Below are positions 40,519 to 50,861 of a stretch of DNA of 64,000 nt, one piece after another. The notes beneath the pieces were generated by a model, which saw only the letters and a list, made by a program, of their open reading frames with translations, did no database searches and had not been told where the DNA came from. A program made the position numbers and the translations under genes. Positions within the stretch are counted from its first letter, which is position 1. Every line of letters begins with the position of its first letter. Source of the stretch: Thecaphora thlaspeos (Eukaryota; Basidiomycota; Ustilaginomycetes; Urocystidales; Glomosporiaceae); assembly GCA_900291925.1 (NCBI GenBank), contig UWYS01000004.1, positions 744,001 to 808,000 of the forward strand, given 5' to 3'.

Positions 40519-42059
40519 AAGAGCATCTCAGAGACCGAAGGCATGCTTGTGGGATTGTTGGGGACCGTCTAATGTACAAATAGAGGCTCCTGGGCACCAT
40601 CGTCGAGCTGGAATCAATAATCCTTGACATCTATCTTCTACACATACGCGCTAAGTGATGCGCCGCGGCTCCGCGACGAAGCGAGGGAATCTAATCTTAT
40701 GCACCTGGCCATTGTGTCGTAGAAGCATTGTGCGAGTAGGTCGCTAGGCTGGACGGACGGTCGGCAACCAACCCGACAACAGAATCAAGAATCATATGTA
40801 CGTACAACGCAGTCAGGCCAGCGAGGGAGGGCGTCGACAGCGTAGTCTCTCCGCAGTGATACACGAGGGGTGGCGCATTGCGCCTTACAGAGTAGTCGAG
40901 CTGCTGCGGCCGCCCCGCAGAACAGAAGGACGGGCGCAAGGAACCTTGCCTGTCTTCTGGTGCCCGTTCTAGCTCCGACGCGAAAGTGTTCGACGCCCGC
41001 TGCAGACTACTGTTGTTTGGGCTTCGATGTCGCAGGATGTGGGCTGAACAGACCGGGGCGGCTAAGCATCGAGCAAACCTCCGGCGACTGTCACCCACGT
41101 ACGCTGTCGAGCTGAGCATCTCCATGAGAGTGATCCCGCTCGGACTATACCTCATCTCTTTTACCACATCATACGGCCTTCACGGGCCACCGCTCGTACT
41201 TACTTTGCGATTCATCCTCCCCAGCTGGAACGACACCTGCCGATTGACGACGCTGCTCTCGAGCCCCGTCGACTGCGCCAAATGCTCAGGTGGCCATCGC
41301 GCCAGCCCGTCGATCACCCAAGCTGACCCTGGACTGCGTAGGGTATTGTTACTCTGGGATCACCGGTCACTCTTACTCTCAACAGAGAGCTGGGTCGGTG
41401 CACGTTGCGTCCGAGGGGCGCAGCAACCGGCACAGCCGCAGTTGTCCAAAGAACTGCCAACAGTTCGACGGAGTTGCTGGGCTCCGCGCCCTGTCCTGTC
41501 ACCACTACAATGGCGTATTGTCCACAAGGTGACGGTCAAGGCGTTGCTTGGCTCCTGTCGTCTCTTGCGGCTCGTTGCAACGAGGTGAAAAGCCGCGCGC
41601 CCTGATGTTGCTCGTTGAGCTGAGGTGACGGACGAGCTAGGCGGAGAGCCTCGGCCGATGGTTCGTACTGTGGTACAACCGGCATGCCAGCATGGCGTCT
41701 TTGCGGAGACCGAAAACCTAGCCGGTACGCCGCGAGCTGTCAGCTACAGCGAGAGCTAAGTAGCAGAGGCTGAGTCGTCGGCGTCTCCGACAGGCGACTA
41801 ACCTAGAAAAATATGTCGCTGGTTGCTACGCGCGAAAGAAGGACTCCTCAGCCCTTCTCGAGTAGCAGGGACGCCCTTCACAGGCGCAAGCGCACCGCGT
41901 ATGTACCAGCGCAGACCTTTTCACCTCATGCCACGATGTCATGTCATGTCACCTCAGGTCCCGAGCCCATGCGGACATCGTACTAGCACATAGCTAGCCT
42001 TTTCTCTCTTGCAACGCACGATCCCCCTTCTCGCTACTTGCTAGTGGCAAACAGATCCC

Positions 42060-42106
42060 GGCGCTGTGTTCGCAAACAGATACTGTCGCCGCAGGAACAC
42101 AGCGCC
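42060..42106. repeat. 13-bp inverted repeat (hairpin) with internal direct repeat
   Basis: GGCGCTGTGTTC (42060-42071) is the exact reverse complement of GAACACAGCGCC (42095-42106), and one more base pairs on the outside. The 23-base spacer begins GCAAACAGAT, which also occurs immediately before the left arm (about 42048-42057). The arrangement is a hairpin overlapping a direct repeat. Confidence 0.9.
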
Positions 42107-42289
42107 GCTTGGACAGGAAGGAGACCACTTATCCACAGGAGTAGTAGCATGGCTATCACGCGAACCTCGCTGCCTGCGCTATTCTACTGAGCTCGAAATG
42201 CCGGCAAGCTTGGACGCCATCGCCACTGGACGACTCACCGTAAGTCAGCCCCCCGAGAGGGATCTAGAAGGGCCACTTGGTCCTCTCTG

Positions 42290-42405
42290 ACCGTCTTCCA
42301 AAGACTCCTGGACCACACCAGCTAGCGAGCTTGACGCCACTGCGTTATTCTATAGAAGTCTTCGGAAGACGGTGAGCGAGGACCGGGCACCGGACAGGAG
42401 TCTTT
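42290..42405. repeat. Two interleaved inverted repeats (A-B-A'-B' order)
   Basis: ACCGTCTTCC (42290-42299) is complementary to GGAAGACGGT (42364-42373). The directly adjacent AAAGACTCCTG (42300-42310) is complementary to CAGGAGTCTTT (42395-42405). The order is interleaved, as in an H-type pseudoknot, and not nested. Matches of 10 and 11 bases within 116 bases are unlikely by chance. Confidence 0.9.
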
Positions 42406-43860
42406 CGTCGTCCCGCGGTCTCAAGTCGGGTCCACCTGATGAAGCAACATTGGGGGTAGCCTACCTGTCCGGCGCAGTACTTACCTACACTGCTTGTGGA
42501 AGGTGCGCGCAGGAAGAGAGCGCTAGCAGATAGGTCTGTTCGCTGCTCGCGACATACCCGCGACCGCCCACCGGGCCACTGGACTACCAACCAATAACAC
42601 CATATCGACGACAGAGTCACCACGCCGTGCAGAGCACCGCCAAGCTGGTGAGATCAGGCCCGATATTCAGCAGGAGATGGCGGTCAACTGTGTACCGACG
42701 TATCTCCAATCTGCTTGGTCGTGCGTGGCAAGCCAGCAAGGCGTGCCCATTCCTAGTCTTGAGTGCGGATGTTCAGGGCTCACTTTTCACGTCTGCGCTT
42801 CCGTAGATCATTACTACCGCCAAGGGCAAATGGTCTCAGTTCGGACATGCTTCAAGATCCTGCGGTCAACCCTTCGTTCCTGACTGCACGCCGATCATCG
42901 CATGTATCTGCACCTCCTAAGTCGACCCTGTAGCTCAGACTTGCGACGCCATCGTCGCCATTCTCGAGCGGATTGGTGCACGGCATCCACTCTATGAAAG
43001 AGGTTCTCTCCAGACCGAGACTATGCCAAGCTGATAGGACCATGTGAGATCAACCACAAGAAATTAGGCCAACCTTCATCGGGGACGATCCCCCGGTATC
43101 TTTGCTAGGAACAGCTGGTCGTCGCTGCAGGGTCTGCCCAAGCATTTATGTATCGCCTCAAGCGAGAACTGTTCCGCTTCGAGATCGTCAAAGGCCCCGC
43201 TAGTTCAGATCCGCATGGCAATCACGTCTGTCCAGGTGCGAGCCATGTAGCGTCGGAATAGATCGGTGCAAGCCGCCATGAAACTTCGTTATGGGTCAGA
43301 AGCCTGAGAGATTGATCGGTCCCGTCTTAATGTGCCGCTGAGCCAATCTGCTGGTTCTTGAAGCCTTCCGAGGAGGGGGATGCTCGCTATCATAGGCGTT
43401 GGGCGGCGTGATGGTTGCGAGGAATACCCGGTCTGAGGGCCGAGGCTGAGCCGCGAAGATCGACTTGCGGAGCCGAAGAAGGGTGGCGAGAAAAAAGGGG
43501 CTGAGTGGAAATGCGGACCAGCCACGCAAGAAAGGGGACCCACCGTCCGTATCCTCCCCTCTCTTCTCTTCCATCATCCGCTTGCAGTGAGCGACACTAG
43601 ACCCCGCCCTCCCCTATTTCTCACTCGCCATACCCAGTGCAACCGTTCGAAGTAGGTCCTCTCATCAATCAAACGGCCGACCAGCGAAACAGCACCAGAC
43701 TGCAGATACTCTACGTTGCCTTCAGCAATCCAGTAGCATCAGTCGCAACCCGATCCTTCTCCCTTTCGCTCCACGGCTCCTCGCCCCTTGCAGGCAATAC
43801 TCCTTCCGTAACACTCCGTACACTCTTCTGCTCGTCTGATCGCTTGGAACTCTGTTCACG

Positions 43861-46365
43861 ATGGAGATCGCAGAGGTTCTGCCCGCGGAGCTTCCTGTCG
43901 ATGTCGACTCTAACTACGAGATGAGGATATCCGCACCGTCCCACCTGCCTTTGGGCGAGCAGCATCAGCAGCAGCCACGACAGGACGACGTCATGGTTGA
44001 TGAAGCAGCCGCCGCCGCAGCCACAACAACAGAAGAGCAGCCACTTGACGGGATGATGGCCGAAGAATATGAAGAGTACCAACAGCCCACGCACATCGCC
44101 CCGTCTGCCGATGCCGAAATCGAGTTCGTCGAAGAGGCGGCCGAGGAGGTGGCGAAGGAGTCTGTCAGCGAGGCTATGTCCATAGAGCTGGAGGTGACAC
44201 AGCAAAAAGGCGTCGATCAGGCCACACACTCGACGACTCTCCCTGCTGCAGCCTCCAGCTATCCACCGCTTGCCCATCCCGTCACGGCCTCCGACCAAGA
44301 CACCTACGGCACAGCTGTCGTCGCAGACAATGTGCTCCCGTCTGCGACCTCCGTTCAGGAGGTACACCACGATGGCAGTCACGCTTCGACGCCGCCGGAC
44401 GAGACCTCGAAACACGCTGCGGCTGCTACCAGTGAGGTCACCGCCCCCGTCGAGACGCACGAGGTCGACGAACTAGCGGCGACGTCGTACGATCAGACCG
44501 ATGAGCTGCAGGACGAAGTGGTCCAGGTTCCGGCGGCAAAAGGGAACCAGGAGGCTGACGAGTTGGTGGCGCATGAAGGCGCCGAAGACGACCAGCTCGA
44601 ACACAGCACCGACTCCGAGGACGGTACCGCGCCTCCGACGATCCGCCTGTCGTTCAACGGACAGGACTTTGTCCTATTTTCGCATGACGAGCCGACGTTC
44701 TACCTCGGCGCATCGCAGCATACCGCTGCCGGGGCAGACCACAAGGATATGGCAGAGACTGCCGTTGAGGTTGCCGAGGTTGCCGCGCCCAAGCTCACGA
44801 TCGCAGACGACGCCTTCTGGCAACCGCTCGAGAGCGTGTTTGCCTCGCTGCGTGTCAAAGACTGTCTAGGCGAATTCCTCGAGGAGGCCACGGAGCTCGT
44901 TCTGCACATGCCGGACCTGGACCTCACGGTGCAGGAGGACAACCTCTATTGTCGCGAGATCACGCTCGACGATCTTTTCCAGCTCCACCAGGGCCTCGGC
45001 TACAGCACCAGCCTACACATCCTCGTCACCGAGGCACAGCGCTTCATTTCGAAGTACAACATGCTGGCGCAGCATGTCGCAAGCATGATTGAGCAGGCTC
45101 ACGATGAGCACGAAGCGCACGGCGACGGGGAGCAGGACGGCGGCGATGCTGCCGCCGCCGAGCAGACCGTAGAGAGCCAGCCTCGCAAGGGGTATCACGC
45201 TCACCCAGCGGGGCAATCTGGCGCAGTGACGGCTGCCAGCGCGCCTGAAGAGAAGGACGAACTGGAATCCGGCCATACCGATCCACAGGCTGCTGCACAG
45301 GTCGTGGAAGAGATTGTCTCTGCAGAGAACGCCCAGACCGAGGACCGATCGCATGAGGTGTATGACGAGACTCCGGATTATCGAGAGGCCGCCGGCGAGG
45401 GCGAAGAGGTGCCTGCCGCAACGGAGCAGCAGCCGGGCGGACCCAACGTCGAAGAGCACGGCACAACAACAGCGGACAACGAGGGAGCTCGTCTCCCTCG
45501 ATCTATCGCGGGGGATCCAGCTGCAAGCGCGGGAGAGGCGACAGAAGCGAGCAAAGATGCAGGAGAAGCGGTTGACGGTCACAACGACGGCGAGCAGGAA
45601 GAGGCGGACCAGACCTACGTCACAGTCAACGAAGAAGGCGGGGAGGACGAAGTCGACGAGATCGACGACGGAGATGACGACGGCGGCGAAGAGGGCAAGA
45701 GCGAGGGCGACGGCGCGATCGAGGATGCTGGTGAACAGACAGAGGAGTGGAACGACGACGAAGCCTACGAGGATGGGGGAGATTGGCACGAGGACGAAGC
45801 GGAGGAGGAATCTCTAGAGGAAGGAGAAGGAACTGATGGCCTCGAAGAGGGCGAAGAGGAAGAAGACCTGGACGCCGAAGCCGCGGGCCATGAATATGCT
45901 GGCGAGGAGGACTACGAAGACGAGGGAGCCGACGGCTCGGTCACCATCGATGGCTCCGATGATGCTGTCGAGCCGCCCTTTGTCGAGGCCGGAGACGAGC
46001 ATAATCACACAGGTACGTTTTCTTCAGGGGCGCACAGAGGAGCACAGAGGAGCAAGATACCGGTGGCTGACTTTCTCCTTATTGCATCGGCTGCTACGCC
46101 CACAGGAGAGGACGAGATTGTCGAGTACGAGGATCCGGAGGAAGGCGAGAACGTCGGCGACGGCGACGATCACGAGGACAACGCTCCTACCGCCCTCGAG
46201 CAGGCCGAGGCCGATGACAACATCTATGGCGAAGATGCGGTGGCCGCGCCTGCCGCTGCTGCCTCCGCTGCCGCTGCCGCTCCCAGCAAGCGTGCTTTGG
46301 ACGATTCGTCTGAGGCAGGTCAGCCCGTCAACGGCGATCTCAAGCGAGCCAAGGTCGGCCAGTAG
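43861..46365 (+). CDS. Acidic conserved fungal protein, function unknown
   Basis: Exons 43861-46012 and 46106-46365 give 803 residues; the 93-nt intron has a GTACGT donor and a CCACAG acceptor. One globular region at about residues 255-410 looks conserved: RLSFNGQDFVLFSHDEPTFY, FWQPLESVFASLRVKDCLGE, LVLHMPDLDLTVQEDNLYCR, EITLDDLFQLHQGLGYSTSL, and FISKYNMLAQHV. I believe a similar block occurs in uncharacterised fungal proteins, but I cannot name it. The rest is extremely Glu/Asp-rich and disordered, and the C-terminus carries a basic SKRALDD...LKRAKVG stretch that could be a nuclear signal. This suggests a nuclear or chromatin-associated acidic protein, but that is only inference. Start: first ATG of the frame. 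Confidence 0.75.
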   Translation: MEIAEVLPAELPVDVDSNYEMRISAPSHLPLGEQHQQQPRQDDVMVDEAAAAAATTTEEQPLDGMMAEEYEEYQQPTHIAPSADAEIEFVEEAAEEVAKESVSEAMSIELEVTQQKGVDQATHSTTLPAAASSYPPLAHPVTASDQDTYGTAVVADNVLPSATSVQEVHHDGSHASTPPDETSKHAAAATSEVTAPVETHEVDELAATSYDQTDELQDEVVQVPAAKGNQEADELVAHEGAEDDQLEHSTDSEDGTAPPTIRLSFNGQDFVLFSHDEPTFYLGASQHTAAGADHKDMAETAVEVAEVAAPKLTIADDAFWQPLESVFASLRVKDCLGEFLEEATELVLHMPDLDLTVQEDNLYCREITLDDLFQLHQGLGYSTSLHILVTEAQRFISKYNMLAQHVASMIEQAHDEHEAHGDGEQDGGDAAAAEQTVESQPRKGYHAHPAGQSGAVTAASAPEEKDELESGHTDPQAAAQVVEEIVSAENAQTEDRSHEVYDETPDYREAAGEGEEVPAATEQQPGGPNVEEHGTTTADNEGARLPRSIAGDPAASAGEATEASKDAGEAVDGHNDGEQEEADQTYVTVNEEGGEDEVDEIDDGDDDGGEEGKSEGDGAIEDAGEQTEEWNDDEAYEDGGDWHEDEAEEESLEEGEGTDGLEEGEEEEDLDAEAAGHEYAGEEDYEDEGADGSVTIDGSDDAVEPPFVEAGDEHNHTGTFSSGAHRGAQRSKIPVADFLLIASAATPTGEDEIVEYEDPEEGENVGDGDDHEDNAPTALEQAEADDNIYGEDAVAAPAAAASAAAAAPSKRALDDSSEAGQPVNGDLKRAKVGQ

Positions 46366-47543
46366 GCATGACCATCGTTGCGTTGCGCATTGTGCGCCTC
46401 TCTGGCTGCAGATCTCTAGGCCGCCTCTTTCTCTCAAGCATCTGCACTCTTTGACCAAAACCTCGTCCTCACGACGTCTACTCTCATCACAAACGATACC
46501 AAGTCTTCAGCTCCATATTCGGCATCTCTCGTACAGGCAAACACAGCACACGCAACTTTCTAGGGTCTCAGAAACGACGTCACCCTCAAAAAGCAACCGA
46601 AGAACCATCTCCGCAATGGACGCAGTCATCGACAGTCACCGACGCAGCAGGACGACGACGCCGTCGGCAGCAATGTGCTGCGCTTTCGGCTCACAAGAGG
46701 CCCGCATGTCAAGGGGTTCGCGATGCCGCCATCTGCCACATCCTCCGGCAAAGCGCGGGCAGAGTGTATGGATAACTCACTCACACACAACACATGCAGA
46801 CAGGTAAGAAGCCGACTCGATTTCGGCGTGCTTGGACCACTGATTCTTCTTTCTCCCCCACCAAAAAGCGACCCATACAAATCAAACCACGGAGCCTCTC
46901 GTCGCTGCAGCAGCGGCGGCGGGCAACGCCCGGCAGGTCACGCTGCGTTTGCCTAGAATTACAGTCACCGCTGGAAAGCAAAGGCTAGGTAGGGCCGCTT
47001 GAGCCCGATGCACCCATGTCCCATGTCGTCCCTCCTGTAACCTCGCGCGCCCTCCCTCTTGAGGTGGAGGGTCTTGGCTTTGAGCCGCTGCGCGCAGAGC
47101 AGTAAAGGGTTCCCCGTCGGCTGGTCCCATCTCGGCTTATCGTTGGCTTTTCGTTTATCACCTACTCTCTCGAGCACGCTGTAGTTACAGGCGGGTTGGC
47201 GGGTTGATCTGGTCCGTCGATGGCAACGATAGCAGCAGCCTCATCATGTCCGGCTCGCGCGCCGGTGCCCGTGCGTGGAAAGCAGATTTAAGGCGGCGTC
47301 GGGAGGAGAGCGGCCGGCGACTAGAGCGGCCTGAAGTCAGACGGAAGATTCGCGGAAGATTCGCGGAGGAGTGCGCAGCACGGCAAGACTCCGAAACCTA
47401 TGAAGCGTATCGAGTCAAAGTGACTCGGTTGCTCGCTCCCTTGCTTCCTCGCTCCGCTCTCTCTCTCTGCTTGACGTTGCTCAGTCACTCTCTGCCTCGC
47501 TTTCCGTCATTACCGCCACCCCCAATCCCCCGCCTGACCCAAT
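46366..47543. other. Intergenic, 1.2 kb between same-strand genes
   Basis: It contains the 3' end of the acidic-protein gene and the promoter of the PLP enzyme gene (pyrimidine-rich leader from about 47440). No additional gene was supported; frames at 45836-46807 and 47204-47947 overlap real genes out of frame. Confidence 0.5.
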
Positions 47544-48938
47544 ATGTCATCGCCTCTTCCTCCCACCGCTCCCGCGACAACGACGACGACGACGCCGGAG
47601 AAGCACGCCAGCCTGCCGGTCCCCGGCCTGGCCACGCAGCTGCTCCACAACGATCACGTCGACCACCTCGTCCACCCCAACCACGCCATCGCCGCGACGC
47701 TGACGACGAGCACCACCTTCCGCGCTCCGCACCCAGACTCAGAGAGCGCGCTGCACCTCCGCCGTGCCGCAGCGGGCGAGGCCGATTTCGATTTCCAGGA
47801 CCCGCACACCCACGTCTACTCGCGCTACTCGCAGGAGACGAACATCCGTGCCGAGAAGGTGCTCTCGGCGCTGCTCAAGGGACATGCACTCACCTACGCC
47901 TCAGGGATCAGCGCGGCCTATGTGGCCATGCTCCATTACTCGCCTAGCGTCGTGGCGATCCGCAACGGCTACCATGGCGTCCACGCTTCGCTCAAGCTCT
48001 ACTCGCGCGGCAGGGACGTCAAGGTCATCGACCTCGACGCCGACTACCCCACCTTTGCGCCCGAACGACGCAGGGATGGCGGTCTGCTCGTCTGGGTCGA
48101 GACGCCCCTCAACCCGACCGGCGAAGCTCGAGACCTCTCCCTCTACTCGTCAAAGGCCAAACAGGCGGGCGGTAGCCTGGTCGTCGACTCGACCTTTGCC
48201 CCGCCTCCGCTGACGGACCCGTTCGCCTTTGGCGCCGACATGGTGATGCACTCCGGCACAAAGTACTTTGGTGGACACTCGGACCTTCTCTGCGGCGTGC
48301 TGGCCGTCAAGGTCAAGGAAGAGTGGGATCAGCTCTGGAACGACCGCACCTACACCGGCTCGACGCTAGGGAGCATGGAGGCCTACCTGCTCCTCCGTTC
48401 GCTCAGGACGCTGACGTTGAGGGTGCAGAGGCAGAGCAAGACGGCGACCAAGCTGGCGCTGTGGCTCCACGGTCTCTCCCTCTCTTCGTCCTCGGCCAAG
48501 CAAGCAGCCAACGACGACGACGACGACGACGACGACTTGGCATCCATCTCCAACGGCCTCGTCGTAGGTCGCGCATGGCACGCTTCGCTCCAGCCGCGGC
48601 GGGACGTCGACACCGATCCCCGCGCCAAGTCTGAAGGGCTCGGCTTCGATCCGCGCCACCAGATGCCCGGTGGTTGGTCGCCGACCTTTGCCTTCCGCAC
48701 CACCAAGCCCGAGTACGCTCGCCTGCTTCCGCACATTATGCGCTACTTCGCCCCGGCCACGTCGCTCGGCGGCGTAGAGTCGCTCATGGAACACCGCATG
48801 GTCAGCGACCCGAGCGAGGATCCAAGGCTCATCCGCGTCTCGGTCGGCCTGGAGGACTTTGACGACCTCAGGGCCGATCTGGTGCAAGGTTTCAGGCGGC
48901 TGCTCGAGCTCGAGGAGGAAGGCAAGCTGAACAAGTAA
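47544..48938 (+). CDS. PLP-dependent trans-sulfuration enzyme (cystathionine gamma-synthase/beta-lyase family)
   Basis: Cys/Met-metabolism PLP enzyme of 464 residues in one exon. Motifs: THVYSRYSQETNIRAEKVLS, ALTYASGISAAYVAMLHY, NGYHGVHASLKLYSRG, VWVETPLNPTGEARDLSLYS, SLVVDSTFAPPPLTDPFAFG, and the PLP-lysine block DMVMHSGTKYFGGHSDLLCG. The C-terminal TSLGGVESLMEHR and LIRVSVGLEDFDDL complete the fold. Overall it resembles the less-studied fungal YHR112C-type branch more than canonical cystathionine gamma-lyase; substrate is uncertain. A run of eight Asp (from a GAC repeat at 48511-48534) sits in a surface loop that is not conserved. Start: first ATG, followed by a Thr-rich segment. Probably cytosolic. 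Confidence 0.88.
   Translation: MSSPLPPTAPATTTTTTPEKHASLPVPGLATQLLHNDHVDHLVHPNHAIAATLTTSTTFRAPHPDSESALHLRRAAAGEADFDFQDPHTHVYSRYSQETNIRAEKVLSALLKGHALTYASGISAAYVAMLHYSPSVVAIRNGYHGVHASLKLYSRGRDVKVIDLDADYPTFAPERRRDGGLLVWVETPLNPTGEARDLSLYSSKAKQAGGSLVVDSTFAPPPLTDPFAFGADMVMHSGTKYFGGHSDLLCGVLAVKVKEEWDQLWNDRTYTGSTLGSMEAYLLLRSLRTLTLRVQRQSKTATKLALWLHGLSLSSSSAKQAANDDDDDDDDLASISNGLVVGRAWHASLQPRRDVDTDPRAKSEGLGFDPRHQMPGGWSPTFAFRTTKPEYARLLPHIMRYFAPATSLGGVESLMEHRMVSDPSEDPRLIRVSVGLEDFDDLRADLVQGFRRLLELEEEGKLNK
48511..48534. repeat. GAC trinucleotide repeat coding for poly-Asp
   Basis: Eight consecutive Asp codons (GAC) inside the trans-sulfuration enzyme gene, in frame. A length change here would keep the frame. 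Confidence 0.85.
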
Positions 48939-49278
48939 GACCCTAGGAGAACTGAGGAGAGGGACGATGAAAGGGAGGGTTCAGACCGGCCACTTCAACT
49001 GTTGGCGGCTGAGCAGAACGAGAGAGGTGGGCCAAAAGGGCTACACCCAACGCAAGGCCGCAGCAAGGCGGTACGTCCTCGGCACACACTCTTTCCACAC
49101 GCAGCGAAATGGTGTTGCTTAAGTTATTATTTTGTTACAATAGCGTCGGAACCGCCTCGTCTACACCACGACGACGGAGACGACGAGGGCCGTCTAGTTC
49201 CCATGATTGCCCGTCTCGTCGTCCAGGCTCCTTGCTACGTGCGAGCGAGCGAGCGAGCGTGCGTAGGGTACCGACCGT
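48939..49278. other. Convergent intergenic region
   Basis: 340 bases between the stops of the PLP enzyme and thiolase genes. It contains a short GAGC tandem at about 49240-49258. It presumably holds both 3' ends. Confidence 0.55.
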
Positions 49279-50861
49279 CTAGTGCTCGGCGACGATGAGC
49301 GAAGCCATGCCCATGCCCGAGCCGATGCACATGCTCGTGACTGCGAGCGCGCGGGAAGGCAAGACGAGACAATCGGCAAGCAAGGGATGGGTGTTATAAG
49401 CGAAGAGGTCAGCAATCGTGTCGTCCAGCGGCGCTAGCAGTAGCGGACTCGTGCGCCGGTGCGCAAGATGCTCAGTACTCACCGATGAGCTGCTTTCCGC
49501 CGCGGCGCTTGGCCTCCGCCAGCGCGGTGGCAATCTGTCGCGAACCGGTGCATCCGAGCGGGTGGCCCATAGCGATGGCGCCGCCGTTAGGGTTGACCTT
49601 CTTGTAGTCGAGGCTGACGTGGTCGACCGACATGACGGCCTGCGAGGCAAAGGCCTCGTTGATCTCGTAGAAGTCGATGTCGTTCTTGCTGAGGCCGGTG
49701 ATGTCGAGCAGCTTGGGGATGGCGTAAGCCGGACCGACGCCCATGATGTTGGGCGGGACGCCGACCACGGCGGCCGTGATAAACTTGCCGCGGATCGGCA
49801 GGCCGAGCTTCTTGGCGACGCTGCGCTTAGCGAGAAGAACGGCGGCGGCGCCGTCGCTGACCTGCGACGCGTTGCCGGCGTGCGTGGAACCGTCTTTGGA
49901 GAAGGCGGGCTTGAGCTTGCTGAGCGTCTCGAGCGTGACGCCCTCTCGGATGCCGTCATCGGCATCGACCGTCTTCTCGTTGCCATCGTCGTCGACGTAC
50001 TTGACGGGGACAATCTCACTCTTGAACTTGCCGGCCTTCTGTGCGGCCGAGGCACGCGCAAACGACTCGGCGGCAAATGTGTCCTGCTTCTTCCGGTCGA
50101 CATTGTACTTCTTAGCGACGTTCTCCGAGGTGATGCCCATGGGGAGAAGGCAGTCAGCCGCCTCCTCGTTCTCCAGGACGGCGTCCGACATCTTGCTGGG
50201 CATCACACCGGCCCCGTAGTTGAGACTCATCGACTCGACGCCTGCGCCGATGCCAATCTCGATCTGTCCGAGGGCAATCTGGTTGGCGATTTGGTTGACG
50301 GTGGCGAGGCCGGATGAGCACTGTCGGTTGACGGTGTTGACGGCGGCCGTGTTGGGGATGCCGGCCCAGAGTGCACCCATGCGGGCGGCGGTGGCACCTC
50401 CTCCGGGCGGGAGAACGTTGCCGACGGCGACGTCCTCGATCAGCTTGGGGTCGATCTTGCTCTCTGCGATGACGCCCTTGAGGACGTTGCCGAGCATCTC
50501 CTCAGGGCAGCACTGGGCGAGTCCGCCCTTCTTGGCCCTTGTGATGGCGGTCCGGAGGGCCGAGACAATTACGACTGTTGCATTTGTCGATACACAGGCA
50601 GGCAGAGGGCGAAGATAAGGTGAGCATACAGAGTATGTTTTTTTTCTGAGCCCGACAGACCGACGGAGTATGCTGTTGCGAATGCTCAGCTGCTTTTCCA
50701 CCTGTGTCTCTCGCCTCTTCCGAATATCCATGCCTACCGGCGTTCGGACGCCATCTGCTTGCCATTCCGGTGGAACCCCTGCTACGCTGTCTCTCCTTCT
50801 ACTCACCATCGTCATCATGCTGTGCGAGGATGTTCTGCTTTCCGTGGCGGGAGGACGACAT
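49279..50861 (-). CDS. 3-ketoacyl-CoA thiolase (peroxisomal type)
   Basis: Last step of fatty-acid beta-oxidation: thiolytic cleavage of 3-ketoacyl-CoA to acetyl-CoA. Exons 50807-50861, 49483-50574 and 49279-49340 (1,209 nt) give 402 residues; both donors are GTGAGT, phase 1. Domains: VVIVSALRTAITRAKKGGLA, nucleophile Cys in VNTVNRQCSSGLATVNQIAN, FYEINEAFASQAVMSVDHV, NGGAIAMGHPLGCTGSRQIA, and second active Cys in VTSMCIGSGMGMASL. Exon 1 (MSSSRHGKQNILAQHDDD) is short, and KQNILAQHD approaches the PTS2 pattern but has Asp in the last position; no PTS1 is present at the C-terminus (AEH). Peroxisomal location is therefore inferred from the family. All catalytic residues are present. Confidence 0.93.

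Larger units (their letters stand above)
37478..43860. other. 6.4-kb gene desert
   Basis: The longest gene-free stretch of the window. The first ~1.7 kb is GC-rich and likely promoter and leader of the CON7-like gene. From about 39.2 to 43.4 kb base composition is more even, frames are short and scattered, and several inverted repeats occur (listed separately). I see no domain, LTR, transposase or RNA gene, but the texture fits a decayed mobile element or heterochromatic spacer. The last ~250 bases are the pyrimidine-rich promoter side of the next gene. Confidence 0.5.
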
